Assembly (NCBI GenBank): GCA_019234815.1
Contig: JAFALA010000082.1
Location: 89,262-153,261 of the forward strand
Reading direction: 5' to 3'
Length of the DNA stretch: 64,000 bases
From: Burkholderiaceae bacterium
Lineage (GTDB): Bacteria; Pseudomonadota; Gammaproteobacteria; Burkholderiales; Burkholderiaceae_C
Below are positions 9,675 through 18,049 of this stretch, piece by piece. A program made the position numbers and the translations under genes. The notes under the pieces were generated by a model. It saw only the letters and a program-made list of their open reading frames with translations, did not search any database and was not told the origin of the DNA. Numbering within the stretch: position 1 is the first letter of the stretch; each line of letters starts with the position of its first letter.

Positions 9675-10688
9675 TCACTGCTTGGTGTAGATCTTGTCGA
9701 ACACGCCGCCGTCGTCAAAATGCGTCTTCTGCGCCAGGGTCCAGCCACCGAACACATCGTCGATGTTGAACAGCTTCAACTGCGGAAAGGCCTTGGCGTA
9801 CTTGGCGGCCACTTTCGCGTCGGTGGGCCGGTAGTAGTTCCTGGCGGCGATCTCCTGCCCCTGCGGGCTGTACAGATATTCCAGGTAGGCGGTGGCCACG
9901 GCACGGGTGCCACGCTTGTCGACGACCTTGTCGACCACGCTCACCGGCGGCTCAGCCAGGATGCTGACGCTGGGCGACACGATCTGGAACTTGTCGGTGC
10001 CCAGCTCCTTGCTGGCCAGCAGCGCCTCGTTCTCCCAGGAGATCAGCACGTCGCCGATGCCGCGCTCCGTGAAGGTGATCAGCGAGCCGCGCGCGCCCGA
10101 ATCAAGCACCGGCACGTTGCCGTAGATGGAGGCGACGAAAGCCTGCGCCTTGGCGGCGTCATTGCCGTTCTTCCGCAGCGCATAGCCCCAGGCCGCCAGG
10201 TAGTTCCAGCGCGCGCCGCCCGAAGTCTTGGGGTTGGGCGTCACGACCGACACGCCGGGCTTGGCCAGGTCATCCCAGTCCTTGATGCCCTTGGGGTTGC
10301 CCTTGCGCACCAGGAACACAATGGTCGAGGTGTAGGGCGAGCTGTGATGCGGCAGACGCGCCTGCCAGTCGGCAGGGATCAATCCGGCCTTGGTCTGCAG
10401 GGCATCGACGTCGGCCGCCAGGCCCAGCGTCACCACGTCGGCCTCCAGGCCGTCGATGACCGAGCGCGCCTGCTTGCCCGAACCGCCGTGCGATTGCTTG
10501 ACCGTGACCACATCGCCGGTCTTGGCCTTCCAGTACGCGGAGAAGGCCTTGTTGTAGTCGACATAGAGCTCACGCGTCGGGTCGTAGCTGACGTTGAGCA
10601 GCGTGATGTCCTTGGCATGGCTGGCGCCTGCGAGCAGGGTCAGCGCGGCGAGCGCGAGAAAGCGGCGGAGGCTTGGATTCACTTGCAT
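9675..10688 (-). CDS. sbp: Periplasmic sulfate-binding protein
   Basis: 337 residues from the ATG at 10688, chosen because AAGGA lies about 10 bp upstream and the protein then begins with a clean signal peptide ([25 protein letters not shown]); a longer reading from 10712 lacks this. The mature protein starts [17 protein letters not shown] and has [14 protein letters not shown], both typical of Sbp/CysP sulfate-binding proteins. It captures sulfate in the periplasm for CysTWA. It is the first gene of the transporter operon. Confidence 0.95.
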   Translation of the reverse strand: MQVNPSLRRFLALAALTLLAGASHAKDITLLNVSYDPTRELYVDYNKAFSAYWKAKTGDVVTVKQSHGGSGKQARSVIDGLEADVVTLGLAADVDALQTKAGLIPADWQARLPHHSSPYTSTIVFLVRKGNPKGIKDWDDLAKPGVSVVTPNPKTSGGARWNYLAAWGYALRKNGNDAAKAQAFVASIYGNVPVLDSGARGSLITFTERGIGDVLISWENEALLASKELGTDKFQIVSPSVSILAEPPVSVVDKVVDKRGTRAVATAYLEYLYSPQGQEIAARNYYRPTDAKVAAKYAKAFPQLKLFNIDDVFGGWTLAQKTHFDDGGVFDKIYTKQ

Positions 10689-10727
10689 GAATGCGGTTCC
10701 TTTGGAATGCATGAGGTGTTGCTGGTC

Positions 10728-10755
10728 ATGCTAAGCAGGCGTATTGGCATGACAA
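10728..10755 (-). promoter_or_regulatory. Candidate sbp promoter
   Basis: On the minus strand TTGTCA (10750-10755) and TAGCAT (10728-10733) are separated by 16 bp and lie 40-67 bp upstream of the sbp ATG. The match to sigma-70 is moderate, as expected for an activator-dependent promoter. Confidence 0.45.
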
Positions 10756-10768
10756 ACGAATCGATCCG

Positions 10769-10799
10769 TTCATGAATATGCGTTAAACATATAAATGAA
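10769..10799. promoter_or_regulatory. Inverted repeat upstream of sbp, candidate CysB-type activator site
   Basis: Two 12-bp arms, ttcatgaatatg and catataaatgaa, flank a 7-bp centre; 10 of 12 positions pair. Its centre is about 63 bp upstream of the predicted sbp transcription start, a usual position for a LysR-family activator. CysB/Cbl control of sulfate importers is established in proteobacteria; assigning this site to CysB is inference. Confidence 0.4.
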
Positions 10800-10815
10800 G
10801 GATTGCGGACGGAGT

Positions 10816-10851
10816 GGGCGCATGCCGATCGACATACGAAGACATGCGCCC
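10816..10851. terminator. Perfect 9-bp inverted repeat after the TonB receptor gene
   Basis: GGGCGCATG at 10816-10824 pairs perfectly with CATGCGCCC at 10843-10851 around an 18-nt loop, starting 27 bp past the receptor stop on the minus strand. No T tract follows on that strand, so it is a weak candidate for intrinsic termination, or else an RNA-protecting hairpin. Confidence 0.35.
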
Positions 10852-10877
10852 GTCAGTTCAACTCAATTGGCCTTGGG

Positions 10878-13595
10878 TCAGATCTTTCCGACGATCTGTA
10901 TGCCGAAGGTCCGTGGTAGGCCGGGCGTGTACGAGTTCCAGGTCCTGGCCAGCGGGGTGCTGTCGTTGAACAGGTTCTTGACGAACAGGCTGAAATCGAA
11001 GCCGCGATCGCGACGTCCGGCGCCCACGCTCCAGTCGACGATCCAGCTGTGCGGCACGACCGCATACGAAGACAGGCTGGTGTCGGAATTGAAGCTGCTC
11101 GAATAGGCGATGTTCGAGCTCAGGTGGAAGTCGTATTCGCCATGCCAGGGTCGGCGGTAGTCCGCGCCCAGGTTGCCCGACCACTTGGCCGCGCCAGGCA
11201 GCGTCGCGCCGCTGACATCGCGATAGGCCGGCGCACCGGGGTAGCCGTTCTCCACCGGCTGCGCATCGTTGCTGAATTGCTTGTAGGTGGCGTTGTTGTA
11301 CGCCCCCGAGAAGCGCAGCACCGTGAAGGGGATGCCGGCGTATTGGCCGTCCACCTCCAGGCCGCTGACCCGTACCTTGGGCACGTTGCCCGTGATGGTG
11401 CCGTAGGCGGTGGATGGAGAAACGCCGTTCTGCACGTTCAGGTTGGTGGTGTACTGGTCCACCAGCCGGACGGCCTGCTGGTAATTGGAGATGTTGGTCA
11501 GGAACACGTCGGCGTTGACCGTCAGCGTTCGATTCAGCAGCGACTGTTTCAGGCCCAGTTCGAACGAATCGGTCTTCTCAGGCGACGCGAGGTAGGACTG
11601 GCCGTTGTAGAACTGCGCGATGCCAGCCTTCTCGCCGTGCTGGATCGACAAGTACGCGGTCTGGTTGTCGTCGAGCTTGTAGCTGGGGCTCAGCACCCAG
11701 GACGGCTGCGTGGCCTTGAAAGGTTGCGCTGCCGTCTGCGGGAACAGAACGCCCAGCTTGGCCAGGCGGACCTGCTGGGCGGCGTAGACCTGCTTCTGCT
11801 GCGCCGCACTCAAATTCGCGTAATTGGCCACGCCGAAATATTCCAGGGCCACGGCATTGGCCAGCGCAACCTGCTGCGCATTGTTCGAGGCCAGCAAGGC
11901 GCCCACGTTTGAGGTCGCAAAGCCACCCAGCGGCACGCCGTTGACGGCAACGGGGTTGAGCGCCGCGCCGTTGCCCTCCCCGGTGATGATGGTGCTGCCG
12001 ACGTTGGTGCGGTTCTCCCGTGTTGCGCGCAAGCCGGTCGTGAGGGTCAGGGCATCGGAGAAATGCCAGTTGGCCTGGCCAAACAAGGCGGCGCTGTAGT
12101 TGTTGATCAATTGCGTGCCACCGGTATTGGTGCCGTAGACGCTCAGATTATTGAGGGAATTGATCATCAGCAGTTGTCCCGCCGCGTTCGCGTCCAGCGT
12201 CGCATACTGCGAATTGCTGGCATAGAAGGCGCCAGCGTCAGCACCGTAGGGCCCCACCTGGTAATCCACGCTGTTCTTCACGTTGATCAGGTACAGGCCC
12301 GTCTGGAAGTCGACAAAGCCGCCAACCGGCGACGAAAGACGCAACTCCTCGCTGTTCTGCCGGTAGTTGATCAGGTAGCCGCCGCTGTTGCCGGTGATGT
12401 TGAAGGGCGTGCCGGCGTCATTGACCGCATCGAAGTAATAGTCCTTGTACGCGGTGATCGAGGTCAGCTTGTAGTCCCTGGGCAGCAGCCAGTTGAGCTC
12501 GGCGGTGCCGGAATGGCTGCCCGTGGTCAAGGGTTGCGGCCTGTACAACTCGACGGCCGTGCCACCGTTGGTGTTGTAGTAGTTGGCCGGGTTGATGCTC
12601 GCATTGTTGGTGAACCAAGAGCGCGTGGCGAGTATGTAGCCATTGTCCGGATTCGTCTTCGCCGTGGTTGTCGGTGCCCCGTTGGCATAGGTCGCGGGCG
12701 TGGCGGTCTGGATCGTTGCGCTGTTGGTGAATTCGCCGGAATTGGGCTGGACTTCGAACGACAGCCTGGCGTTGAAGTTGTCCGATGGTGTCAGCAGGAA
12801 CTGCAGGCGTGCCGCCACGCGGTTGGTGTTGGTGAAGGTCTGGTCCATTTCCAGGATGTTGTGGAGCGCTCCATTTTCGTGGTCGACATTGAAGGTGGCG
12901 CGATAGGCCAGCAGGTTGTCGACCACAGGGCCGGTAGCCGCCAGCGTCCCCACCACGCCATTGCGATCCTCGAACGTCACGCTGTAGTCGATCGACGGTG
13001 TGAACGACGGGCCCTTGCGATTCAGGATGATCGCGCCCATGCTCGTGTTCTTGCCCAGCAGCGTGCCCTGTGGGCCGCGAGCCACTTCCACCGAATCCAG
13101 GTCAATGAAATCGAAGCTCGACGACAAGGCGTTGTAGGCCCACGGCACGCCGTCGACGACCAGGCCCACGCTGGGGTCCTGCGCCTCGGTCTGGCCGATT
13201 TTTCCGATGCCGCGGATCGACAGGCTGGAAGTGCGCTGGTTGCCGAAGTTCCACGACACATTGGCCACGCGCTTGGAAATGGCCGTCAGGTCGTAGGAAT
13301 TGAAACGCTCCAGCTCTTCGCCGCCGACCACCGACATCGAGATCGGCACGTCCTGCAGCTTTTCCTCGCGATTGCGCCCGTGCACGGTGATGCCGTCGAG
13401 CGACTTCACCACCGGCCCGGTCTCCGCCTTGCTGCTGCCCCCTGGAGTTCCGCCCGCATCGCTGGCGGCGTCCGCCGCGTAGACATTGATGGCGCCCGCA
13501 AGCCCTGCGCAGGCCAGCAACAGGGTCAGAGGACGATATTTGAATGGTGCTTCCTCACCGACGGAGGAGAAGTTGGACCGCTTTGCAGAGTTCAC
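10878..13595 (-). CDS. TonB-dependent outer-membrane receptor
   Basis: 905 residues from a GTG start with AGGA 9-12 bp upstream. A signal peptide (PLTLLLACAGLAGAINVYAAD) ends near residue 42. The plug domain follows at about 70-190 (EEKLQDVPISMSVVGGEELERF, RGPQGTLLGKNTSMGAI), then a 22-strand-type barrel with many aromatic-ending strands. There is no N-terminal STN signalling domain. The substrate is unknown. It lies between sulfate import/encapsulin genes and a dedicated TonB-ExbBD system and has a near-consensus sigma-54 promoter, so uptake of a sulfur-containing organic compound is a reasonable guess, not shown. Confidence 0.93.
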   Translation of the reverse strand: MNSAKRSNFSSVGEEAPFKYRPLTLLLACAGLAGAINVYAADAASDAGGTPGGSSKAETGPVVKSLDGITVHGRNREEKLQDVPISMSVVGGEELERFNSYDLTAISKRVANVSWNFGNQRTSSLSIRGIGKIGQTEAQDPSVGLVVDGVPWAYNALSSSFDFIDLDSVEVARGPQGTLLGKNTSMGAIILNRKGPSFTPSIDYSVTFEDRNGVVGTLAATGPVVDNLLAYRATFNVDHENGALHNILEMDQTFTNTNRVAARLQFLLTPSDNFNARLSFEVQPNSGEFTNSATIQTATPATYANGAPTTTAKTNPDNGYILATRSWFTNNASINPANYYNTNGGTAVELYRPQPLTTGSHSGTAELNWLLPRDYKLTSITAYKDYYFDAVNDAGTPFNITGNSGGYLINYRQNSEELRLSSPVGGFVDFQTGLYLINVKNSVDYQVGPYGADAGAFYASNSQYATLDANAAGQLLMINSLNNLSVYGTNTGGTQLINNYSAALFGQANWHFSDALTLTTGLRATRENRTNVGSTIITGEGNGAALNPVAVNGVPLGGFATSNVGALLASNNAQQVALANAVALEYFGVANYANLSAAQQKQVYAAQQVRLAKLGVLFPQTAAQPFKATQPSWVLSPSYKLDDNQTAYLSIQHGEKAGIAQFYNGQSYLASPEKTDSFELGLKQSLLNRTLTVNADVFLTNISNYQQAVRLVDQYTTNLNVQNGVSPSTAYGTITGNVPKVRVSGLEVDGQYAGIPFTVLRFSGAYNNATYKQFSNDAQPVENGYPGAPAYRDVSGATLPGAAKWSGNLGADYRRPWHGEYDFHLSSNIAYSSSFNSDTSLSSYAVVPHSWIVDWSVGAGRRDRGFDFSLFVKNLFNDSTPLARTWNSYTPGLPRTFGIQIVGKI

Positions 13596-13636
13596 GTGTT
13601 TTTCCTAATTTGAAGTCAATGAATCCGACCTCCTCT

Positions 13637-13652
13637 TGCAAACCGCGTGCCC
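13637..13652 (-). promoter_or_regulatory. Sigma-54 (-24/-12) promoter of the TonB-dependent receptor
   Basis: The minus strand reads GGGCACGCGGTTTGCA, one mismatch from the TGGCACGNNNNTTGCA consensus, with GG and GC exactly 10 bp apart. It lies 42 bp upstream of the GTG start and predicts a leader of about 30 nt. The sigma-54 activator gene is 4.5 kb away. Confidence 0.75.
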
Positions 13653-13700
13653 GATCTGGCGATCGCATAAGCTCATGAATGGATCGCCGTTCAATTCACA

Positions 13701-13723
13701 AATTGCAATGATTCGATGCAATT
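13701..13723. promoter_or_regulatory. Inverted repeat upstream of the receptor sigma-54 promoter
   Basis: AATTGCA and TGCAATT are perfect 7-bp arms around a 9-bp spacer, centred about 86 bp upstream of the predicted start of the receptor transcript. This is a suitable place for a sigma-54 activator to bind. It shares TTGC/GCAA half-sites with the repeat at 19287-19310. Confidence 0.4.
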
Positions 13724-13901
13724 CGAATTCCAATGACAGCCCATGAAACATGACAGGGTTCATTCCGGTTATTTCATTTGCATCCATGCATAGAATTTCG
13801 ACTGTTGGGTTCCATACAATGGCCTCAAAGGTCTTGAACGCGCCACAACAGGCCGGCAAGAATCCAATCTTGTTCGCCGCATAAGCGCATTGAGTAGGTG
13901 A

Positions 13902-13937
13902 CGATTTCCGGCGCGATTTCTGGCGGAATTTCTGGCG
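13902..13937. repeat. Three tandem 12-bp repeats
   Basis: CGATTTCCGGCG, CGATTTCTGGCG and GAATTTCTGGCG follow one another without gaps in the 448-bp region between the TonB receptor and the rhodanese-like gene. The rest of that gap holds the sigma-54 promoter and the inverted repeat and no convincing gene. Confidence 0.7.
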
Positions 13938-14043
13938 TAAATGAACGGTCGATTCAGAAATTCCGGCCCAGCGCCTTGCATCCGCGCCTGGCATGGATGG
14001 TGCTTACTCCCTGGGTGATCATCAACCACGACACCCTGTGTCC

Positions 14044-14541
14044 ATGCCCTCCATGAAACATCAGCACCTCCATCGCACCCTGCGCTCGATTTCACTGCTC
14101 GCCTCGCTCGCGGCCCTGGGAAGCGCTGCACATGCGCAGCAGAACGCCGCGCCGCCCGCAGCCGCCGCGTCGGCTGCGTGGAAATACAAGACGACCCATG
14201 TGCACCGGGCCGACATCGATGCGCTGCTGGCCCATCCCGACAAGGTGCTGCTGCTGGATCTGCGCCGCCCCGACGAACAGATCCAGTACGGCAGCTTCCC
14301 GGCCTTTCTCAGCATCCAGTTCACCGAGCTGGAAAAATCACTGGACTACATTCCTCGCGACCGCCAGATCCTGACGGTCTCCAACCACGCGCAGCGCGCG
14401 GGCGCGGCGGGCGACCTGCTGGCCAGCAAGGGCTACAGGGTGGCCGGCGCGGCCGGCTCCGAGGAGTATGAAAACGAAGGCGGCAAGCAGGTCGCGCACA
14501 TCAGGCCGCCGGCGCCGCGCCCCGCCTCCGCGCCGCAGTGA
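14044..14541 (+). CDS. Exported rhodanese-like protein lacking the catalytic cysteine
   Basis: About 165 residues. The start is uncertain between ATGs at 14044 and 14053; either gives a good signal peptide ending GSAAHAQQ. The body resembles a single rhodanese fold: VLLLDLRRPDEQIQYGSFPAFLSIQFTELEKSL, then DRQILTVSNHAQRAGAAGDLLASKGYRVAG. The loop that should carry the nucleophilic Cys reads SNHAQRAG, so it cannot act as a normal sulfurtransferase and may bind a partner or ligand in the periplasm. The next gene, a cytochrome b561, follows 47 bp downstream, so they are probably co-transcribed. Confidence 0.8.
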   Translation: MPSMKHQHLHRTLRSISLLASLAALGSAAHAQQNAAPPAAAASAAWKYKTTHVHRADIDALLAHPDKVLLLDLRRPDEQIQYGSFPAFLSIQFTELEKSLDYIPRDRQILTVSNHAQRAGAAGDLLASKGYRVAGAAGSEEYENEGGKQVAHIRPPAPRPASAPQ

Positions 14542-14588
14542 TCCGCGCAGTGACCCGCGCAGTGACCCACCTTCCAAGGATAGAACCC

Positions 14589-15404
14589 ATGGGCCCTCAC
14601 ATCCCCTCTCCCGCCTCCCTCGATCTGCGCTACCCGCCGGCCCAGCTCATCGCCTCCGCCGCGAGCTTGCCTCAGGCGCCACAAACGCCGCAGGCCGCGG
14701 CATCGGCCGACATCCTGTGGGACGCGCCGACCCGGCTGTTCCACTGGAGCCTGGTCGGCACGGTCGGTACGGCGCTGGTCACGGGCTGGCTGGGCGGCGA
14801 TTGGATGGAGCTGCACGGCAAGGCCGGCCTGGGCATTCTGGGCCTGCTGAGCTTTCGCATCGCCTGGGGCGTGCTGGGCGGCCGGCACGCGCGGTTTGCC
14901 AGCTTCTGGCCGTCGCCCTCGCGCATCCAGGACTACCTGCGCGGCCGCTGGCGGGGACGCGGCCACAATCCGCTCGGCGCGCTGTCGGTGTTGGCCATGC
15001 TCGGGCTGCTGCTGTTTCAAGCCCTGACCGGATTGTTCGGCAACGACGAGATTGCGTTCACCGGCCCGCTGGCCGATCGGGTCAGCGAGTCGCTCTCGCT
15101 CAAGCTCACGGCCTGGCACCAGCTCAACGCCAAGGCCTTGTACGGCCTGCTGGCCTTGCATCTGCTGGCCATTGCGTTCTATGTTGGCATCAAGCGGCGC
15201 CGTCTCATTGCGCCGATGATCACGGGCCGGGCCGAAGCCGCGGGGCCGCATTCGACCCAAAGTCCTCCTGCGGTGCTCGGCGCCCGGCGCCTCTGGCTCC
15301 ATCTGGGCGTGGCCCTGGGTTTTGCCGGCATCGCCGTCGCGCTGCCGAACCATCCGGACTGGATTGCAACCTTGACCTCGGTATGGACACAGGTCACGAG
15401 ATGA
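14589..15404 (+). CDS. Cytochrome b561-family membrane protein
   Basis: 271 residues from the ATG at 14589, chosen because AAGGAT lies just upstream; an in-frame start at 14538 has no ribosome-binding site. After a Pro/Ala-rich 40-residue leader comes WDAPTRLFHWSLVGTVGTALVTGW, the classic first helix of the b561/Ni-hydrogenase cytochrome b family, with a haem-ligand His. Further helices carry LHGKAGLGILGLLSFRIAWG and WHQLNAKALYGLLALHLLAI. A final C-terminal hydrophobic segment follows a poorly conserved linker. It would pass electrons between the quinone pool and a periplasmic c-type partner; several cytochromes c are encoded nearby. Confidence 0.88.
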   Translation: MGPHIPSPASLDLRYPPAQLIASAASLPQAPQTPQAAASADILWDAPTRLFHWSLVGTVGTALVTGWLGGDWMELHGKAGLGILGLLSFRIAWGVLGGRHARFASFWPSPSRIQDYLRGRWRGRGHNPLGALSVLAMLGLLLFQALTGLFGNDEIAFTGPLADRVSESLSLKLTAWHQLNAKALYGLLALHLLAIAFYVGIKRRRLIAPMITGRAEAAGPHSTQSPPAVLGARRLWLHLGVALGFAGIAVALPNHPDWIATLTSVWTQVTR

Positions 15405-15489
15405 TCGGCCTGTCGTACAGAGAGGCCTGCATCTCGCGCTCGTCCTTCATTCAAACCTTCATTCAAAGACAAGCGCCGACGCCGCGGCG

Positions 15490-16182
15490 TCAGGGCGCGA
15501 AGTTGACGTCCAAGGAAACCTGCACCTCGTCCGCGCCGCCCGCTGAGCATTTGATGCGCCGGGCTGCCGCCTGCACGGCTTTGTAATAAGCCTTGGGGCC
15601 GGATTCCGGAATCACGTCCACGACTTGGTCGCCGCGCACCTTGATCAGCGAATGGACCGTGCCCGTGATGTGGAAACGGTCGAATGCATCCTCCAGGCTC
15701 TGCGCGATGACGCGCTGGTAGCCGGGGCAGGCCACGGCGATGTCGTCCTTCTGCACCTCCGGCTTGGCTGGCGCCGCGACCGGCGCGGGGGCGGCAGGTG
15801 CGGGAGCTGGCGGCACGTCGTGCGGCACCACCGATTGCACCGCCTGGATCGCCGGCGGCGGCGTCACGGCGGGCGTGACCTCGGGGGGCGGCACGTAGGC
15901 GGGCGGCGGCACATCGCGAGGCTGCTCCTTGACGCGCTCCAATTTGGGGGGCGGCGGCGGGGGCGGCGGCGCCTCGTCGATCACCGACATCATGATCGGC
16001 TTCTTGACGATTTCATAGGCCTTCTGCGCCAGTCCGGAGGCCAGGGCCCAGATCAGCAGCAGGTGGAACAAGATCACGGCCGCCAAGCCCGGCCCGCGTC
16101 CTGCCTTGGCGGCGGACTGCCACTTGGGCGTGCTGGACCGCTCGAAAAACAGGCCCGCGTCTGATGGATGAATCGCGCTCAT
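15490..16182 (-). CDS. tonB: TonB energy-transducing protein
   Basis: 230 residues. One N-terminal transmembrane helix (about 31-50, LAAVILFHLLLIWALASGLA) is followed by a long proline-rich periplasm-spanning segment (70-145, including eight consecutive prolines) and a C-terminal TonB domain (about 150-230, FHITGTVHSLIKVRGDQVVDV). Two cysteines (in VACPGYQ and IKCSAGG) could form a disulfide. It couples the proton motive force harvested by ExbB/ExbD to outer-membrane receptors. It is the last gene of exbB-exbD-exbD-tonB, 6 bp after the second exbD. Confidence 0.93.
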   Translation of the reverse strand: MSAIHPSDAGLFFERSSTPKWQSAAKAGRGPGLAAVILFHLLLIWALASGLAQKAYEIVKKPIMMSVIDEAPPPPPPPPKLERVKEQPRDVPPPAYVPPPEVTPAVTPPPAIQAVQSVVPHDVPPAPAPAAPAPVAAPAKPEVQKDDIAVACPGYQRVIAQSLEDAFDRFHITGTVHSLIKVRGDQVVDVIPESGPKAYYKAVQAAARRIKCSAGGADEVQVSLDVNFAP

Positions 16183-16188
16183 GATGTT

Positions 16189-16623
16189 TCACTGCTCCAC
16201 GAATTGTTCGCTGCCGACCAGTCCCAGCTTGGACAGGCCCGCCTGATTGATGGCCACCAGCACCTCGGCCACGTCGTTGTACTTGGCCGCCTTGTCGGGC
16301 CGCACATGCACCTCCGGCTGCACGGCCTGCTTGCCCGCCTGCAGCAGCAGGCCTTTCAAAGCGGCCATGTCGGGCACGGGATCGCCGTTCCAGGCCATCA
16401 CGGCGCCGGGCCGGATGTCGATGCGCACCACTTCCGGCTTCTGCAGCGCGGGCGGCGGCGTGCCGACCGGCAGGTTCAGATTCACGGCATGAAGCTGAAT
16501 TGGAATGGTGATGATCAGCATCACCAGCAGCACCAGCATCACGTCGATCAGCGGCGTGGTGTTGATGTCGAGAATGGCGTCGGGCTCGCCCCGCCCCTTG
16601 CTCGTGGATATGTGCATGCCCAT
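16189..16623 (-). CDS. exbD: ExbD-type biopolymer transport protein (second copy)
   Basis: 144 residues. One N-terminal transmembrane helix (DINTTPLIDVMLVLLVMLIITIP) carries the essential membrane Asp of ExbD, followed by a periplasmic domain. A GGGAG ribosome-binding site precedes the ATG. It is 45% or so alike by eye to the other ExbD in the operon, mainly in the helix. Two different ExbD subunits with one ExbB are common in xanthomonad and burkholderial TonB systems. Confidence 0.93.
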   Translation of the reverse strand: MGMHISTSKGRGEPDAILDINTTPLIDVMLVLLVMLIITIPIQLHAVNLNLPVGTPPPALQKPEVVRIDIRPGAVMAWNGDPVPDMAALKGLLLQAGKQAVQPEVHVRPDKAAKYNDVAEVLVAINQAGLSKLGLVGSEQFVEQ

Positions 16624-16647
16624 GGATGGCTCCCTTTGCGCCTGGCC

Positions 16648-17073
16648 TCAGCCGCGCGGCGGCGGCTCCGTGATGAAGCCGACTTTCACAATGCCTGCGC
16701 GCTGGCAGGCGTAAACAATCTTGCCGACCGAGTCGTAATCCGCCTGCAGGTCGCCGCGGATGTGCACCTCGGGCTGCGGATCCTGGGTCGACACCTGCTT
16801 GAGCCTGTCCACCAGGTCGTGCGTCCCGTTGACGCGCGCATCGAACCAGTAGATGGCGCCCTGGGTGTCGACGCTGATCACGATGTCGACGGGCTTGCTG
16901 ACCCGTATCTCGTTGCGCTGCTTGGGCAGGCTGACCGGCACCGAGAAGTTCACGACCGGAATCGTGATCAGGAAAATGATGAGCAGCACCAGCATCACAT
17001 CCACCAGCGGCGTGGTGTTGATGGCGGACACCGCCTCGTCCACCTCCGTGCGTCGTTTGAACTTTCGAGCCAT
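16648..17073 (-). CDS. exbD: ExbD-type biopolymer transport protein (first copy)
   Basis: 141 residues. The transmembrane helix region AINTTPLVDVMLVLLIIFLITIP includes the conserved Asp, preceded by a basic N-terminus (MARKFKRRTEVDEAV), and is followed by a periplasmic ExbD domain containing VDIVISVDTQGAIYW. It starts 15 bp after exbB. It partners ExbB as the proton channel that powers TonB. Confidence 0.93.
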   Translation of the reverse strand: MARKFKRRTEVDEAVSAINTTPLVDVMLVLLIIFLITIPVVNFSVPVSLPKQRNEIRVSKPVDIVISVDTQGAIYWFDARVNGTHDLVDRLKQVSTQDPQPEVHIRGDLQADYDSVGKIVYACQRAGIVKVGFITEPPPRG

Positions 17074-17088
17074 GGCCGGACCCCTGCC

Positions 17089-17850
17089 TCAATGCGCCGC
17101 GGACTGGACCAGCAGCGCCGAATGCAGGTCGTCGCCGAAGGCCTGCACGTCGTCGAGCGCGGCCTTGTTGCGGCGGGCCAGCCAGTTGTAGCCCAGCAGG
17201 GCCGGAACGGCGACCGCCAGGCCGATGGCCGTCATGATCAGCGCCTCGCCCACGGGCCCGGCCACCTTGTCGATCGAGGCCTGCCCCGCCAAGCCAATGG
17301 CCGTCAGGGCGTGATAGATGCCCCAGACCGTGCCGAACAGGCCGACGAACGGCGCGCTGGAGCTGACCGCGGCCAGGAAGGTCAGGCCCTGCTGCAGGGT
17401 GCCCTGCACCTTGTCCACGCCGCGCTCGATGCTGACCGTCACCCACTCGTTCAGCCCCACGTGCTGCTGGAGCTTGATGTGGCGGGCCGTCGAATCGAGT
17501 CCGGTCTCGGCCAGGAAACGATAAGGGCTGTCCTTGCTCAGAGCTTCGACGCCCTCGCGCACCGAGCCTGCCGTCCAGAACTTCTGCGGCACGTCGCGGC
17601 GCTGCCGGCCGATGCGGCTTTGCTCGACCAGCTTGGAAATGATGATGTACCAGCTGCCTATGCTCATCAGGGCCAGGATGCCCAGCACCGTCTTGGTCAC
17701 GGCATCGCTCTGCGACCACAGCGCCGCGATGCCGTAGGGGTTGTCGACCAGAACGGTGTCCTGGGCCTGGGACAGGCCTGCCGCCATCAGCAAGGCGAAG
17801 GGGAGCAAGCGCTTGAACGCGGACCGGGTGGAATGAAATGAAGAGCGCAT
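17089..17850 (-). CDS. exbB: ExbB-type proton channel protein (MotA/TolQ/ExbB family)
   Basis: 253 residues from the ATG at 17850, which yields a signal-like leader (RLLPFALLMAAGLSQAQD); an upstream in-frame start at 17916 adds only polar residues. Three transmembrane segments follow: about 55-75 (LGILALMSIGSWYIII), one near 150 (AAVSSSAPFVGLFGTVWGIYHAL) with the family signature, and one near 200 (ALIMTAIGLAVAVPALLGYN). The gene leads exbB-exbD-exbD-tonB on the minus strand. The 199-bp gap before the sigma-54 activator gene shows no clear -24/-12 element. Confidence 0.93.
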   Translation of the reverse strand: MRSSFHSTRSAFKRLLPFALLMAAGLSQAQDTVLVDNPYGIAALWSQSDAVTKTVLGILALMSIGSWYIIISKLVEQSRIGRQRRDVPQKFWTAGSVREGVEALSKDSPYRFLAETGLDSTARHIKLQQHVGLNEWVTVSIERGVDKVQGTLQQGLTFLAAVSSSAPFVGLFGTVWGIYHALTAIGLAGQASIDKVAGPVGEALIMTAIGLAVAVPALLGYNWLARRNKAALDDVQAFGDDLHSALLVQSAAH

Positions 17851-18049
17851 GGGATTCTCACTTTGCAAGTCACGGGGATCACGGAATGAAAGGCGAATTG
17901 AGCCTGCCAAGCTCATGAAGGCGGCAAGTTCATCGACAAGGTATTCAGTTTCAGAGACGCCTTGAAAACAGCCAACAAAGCGATTCGCAGAACCTTATGA
18001 CAAGACCGAAATACCCGAATTAAACAACCGTTCACCTTGGAAATTAGGA

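Noticed and set aside
13605-13994. A 129-codon open frame on the minus strand between the TonB receptor and the rhodanese-like gene.
   Set aside because: It covers the sigma-54 promoter, the inverted repeat and the 12-bp tandem repeats, has a low-complexity basic stretch produced by those repeats, and shows no recognisable domain or ribosome-binding site.
15478-15491. GACGCCGCGGCGTC palindrome at the end of tonB considered as a terminator.
   Set aside because: It has no loop and no T tract and overlaps the stop codon; it is likely chance in GC-rich DNA.
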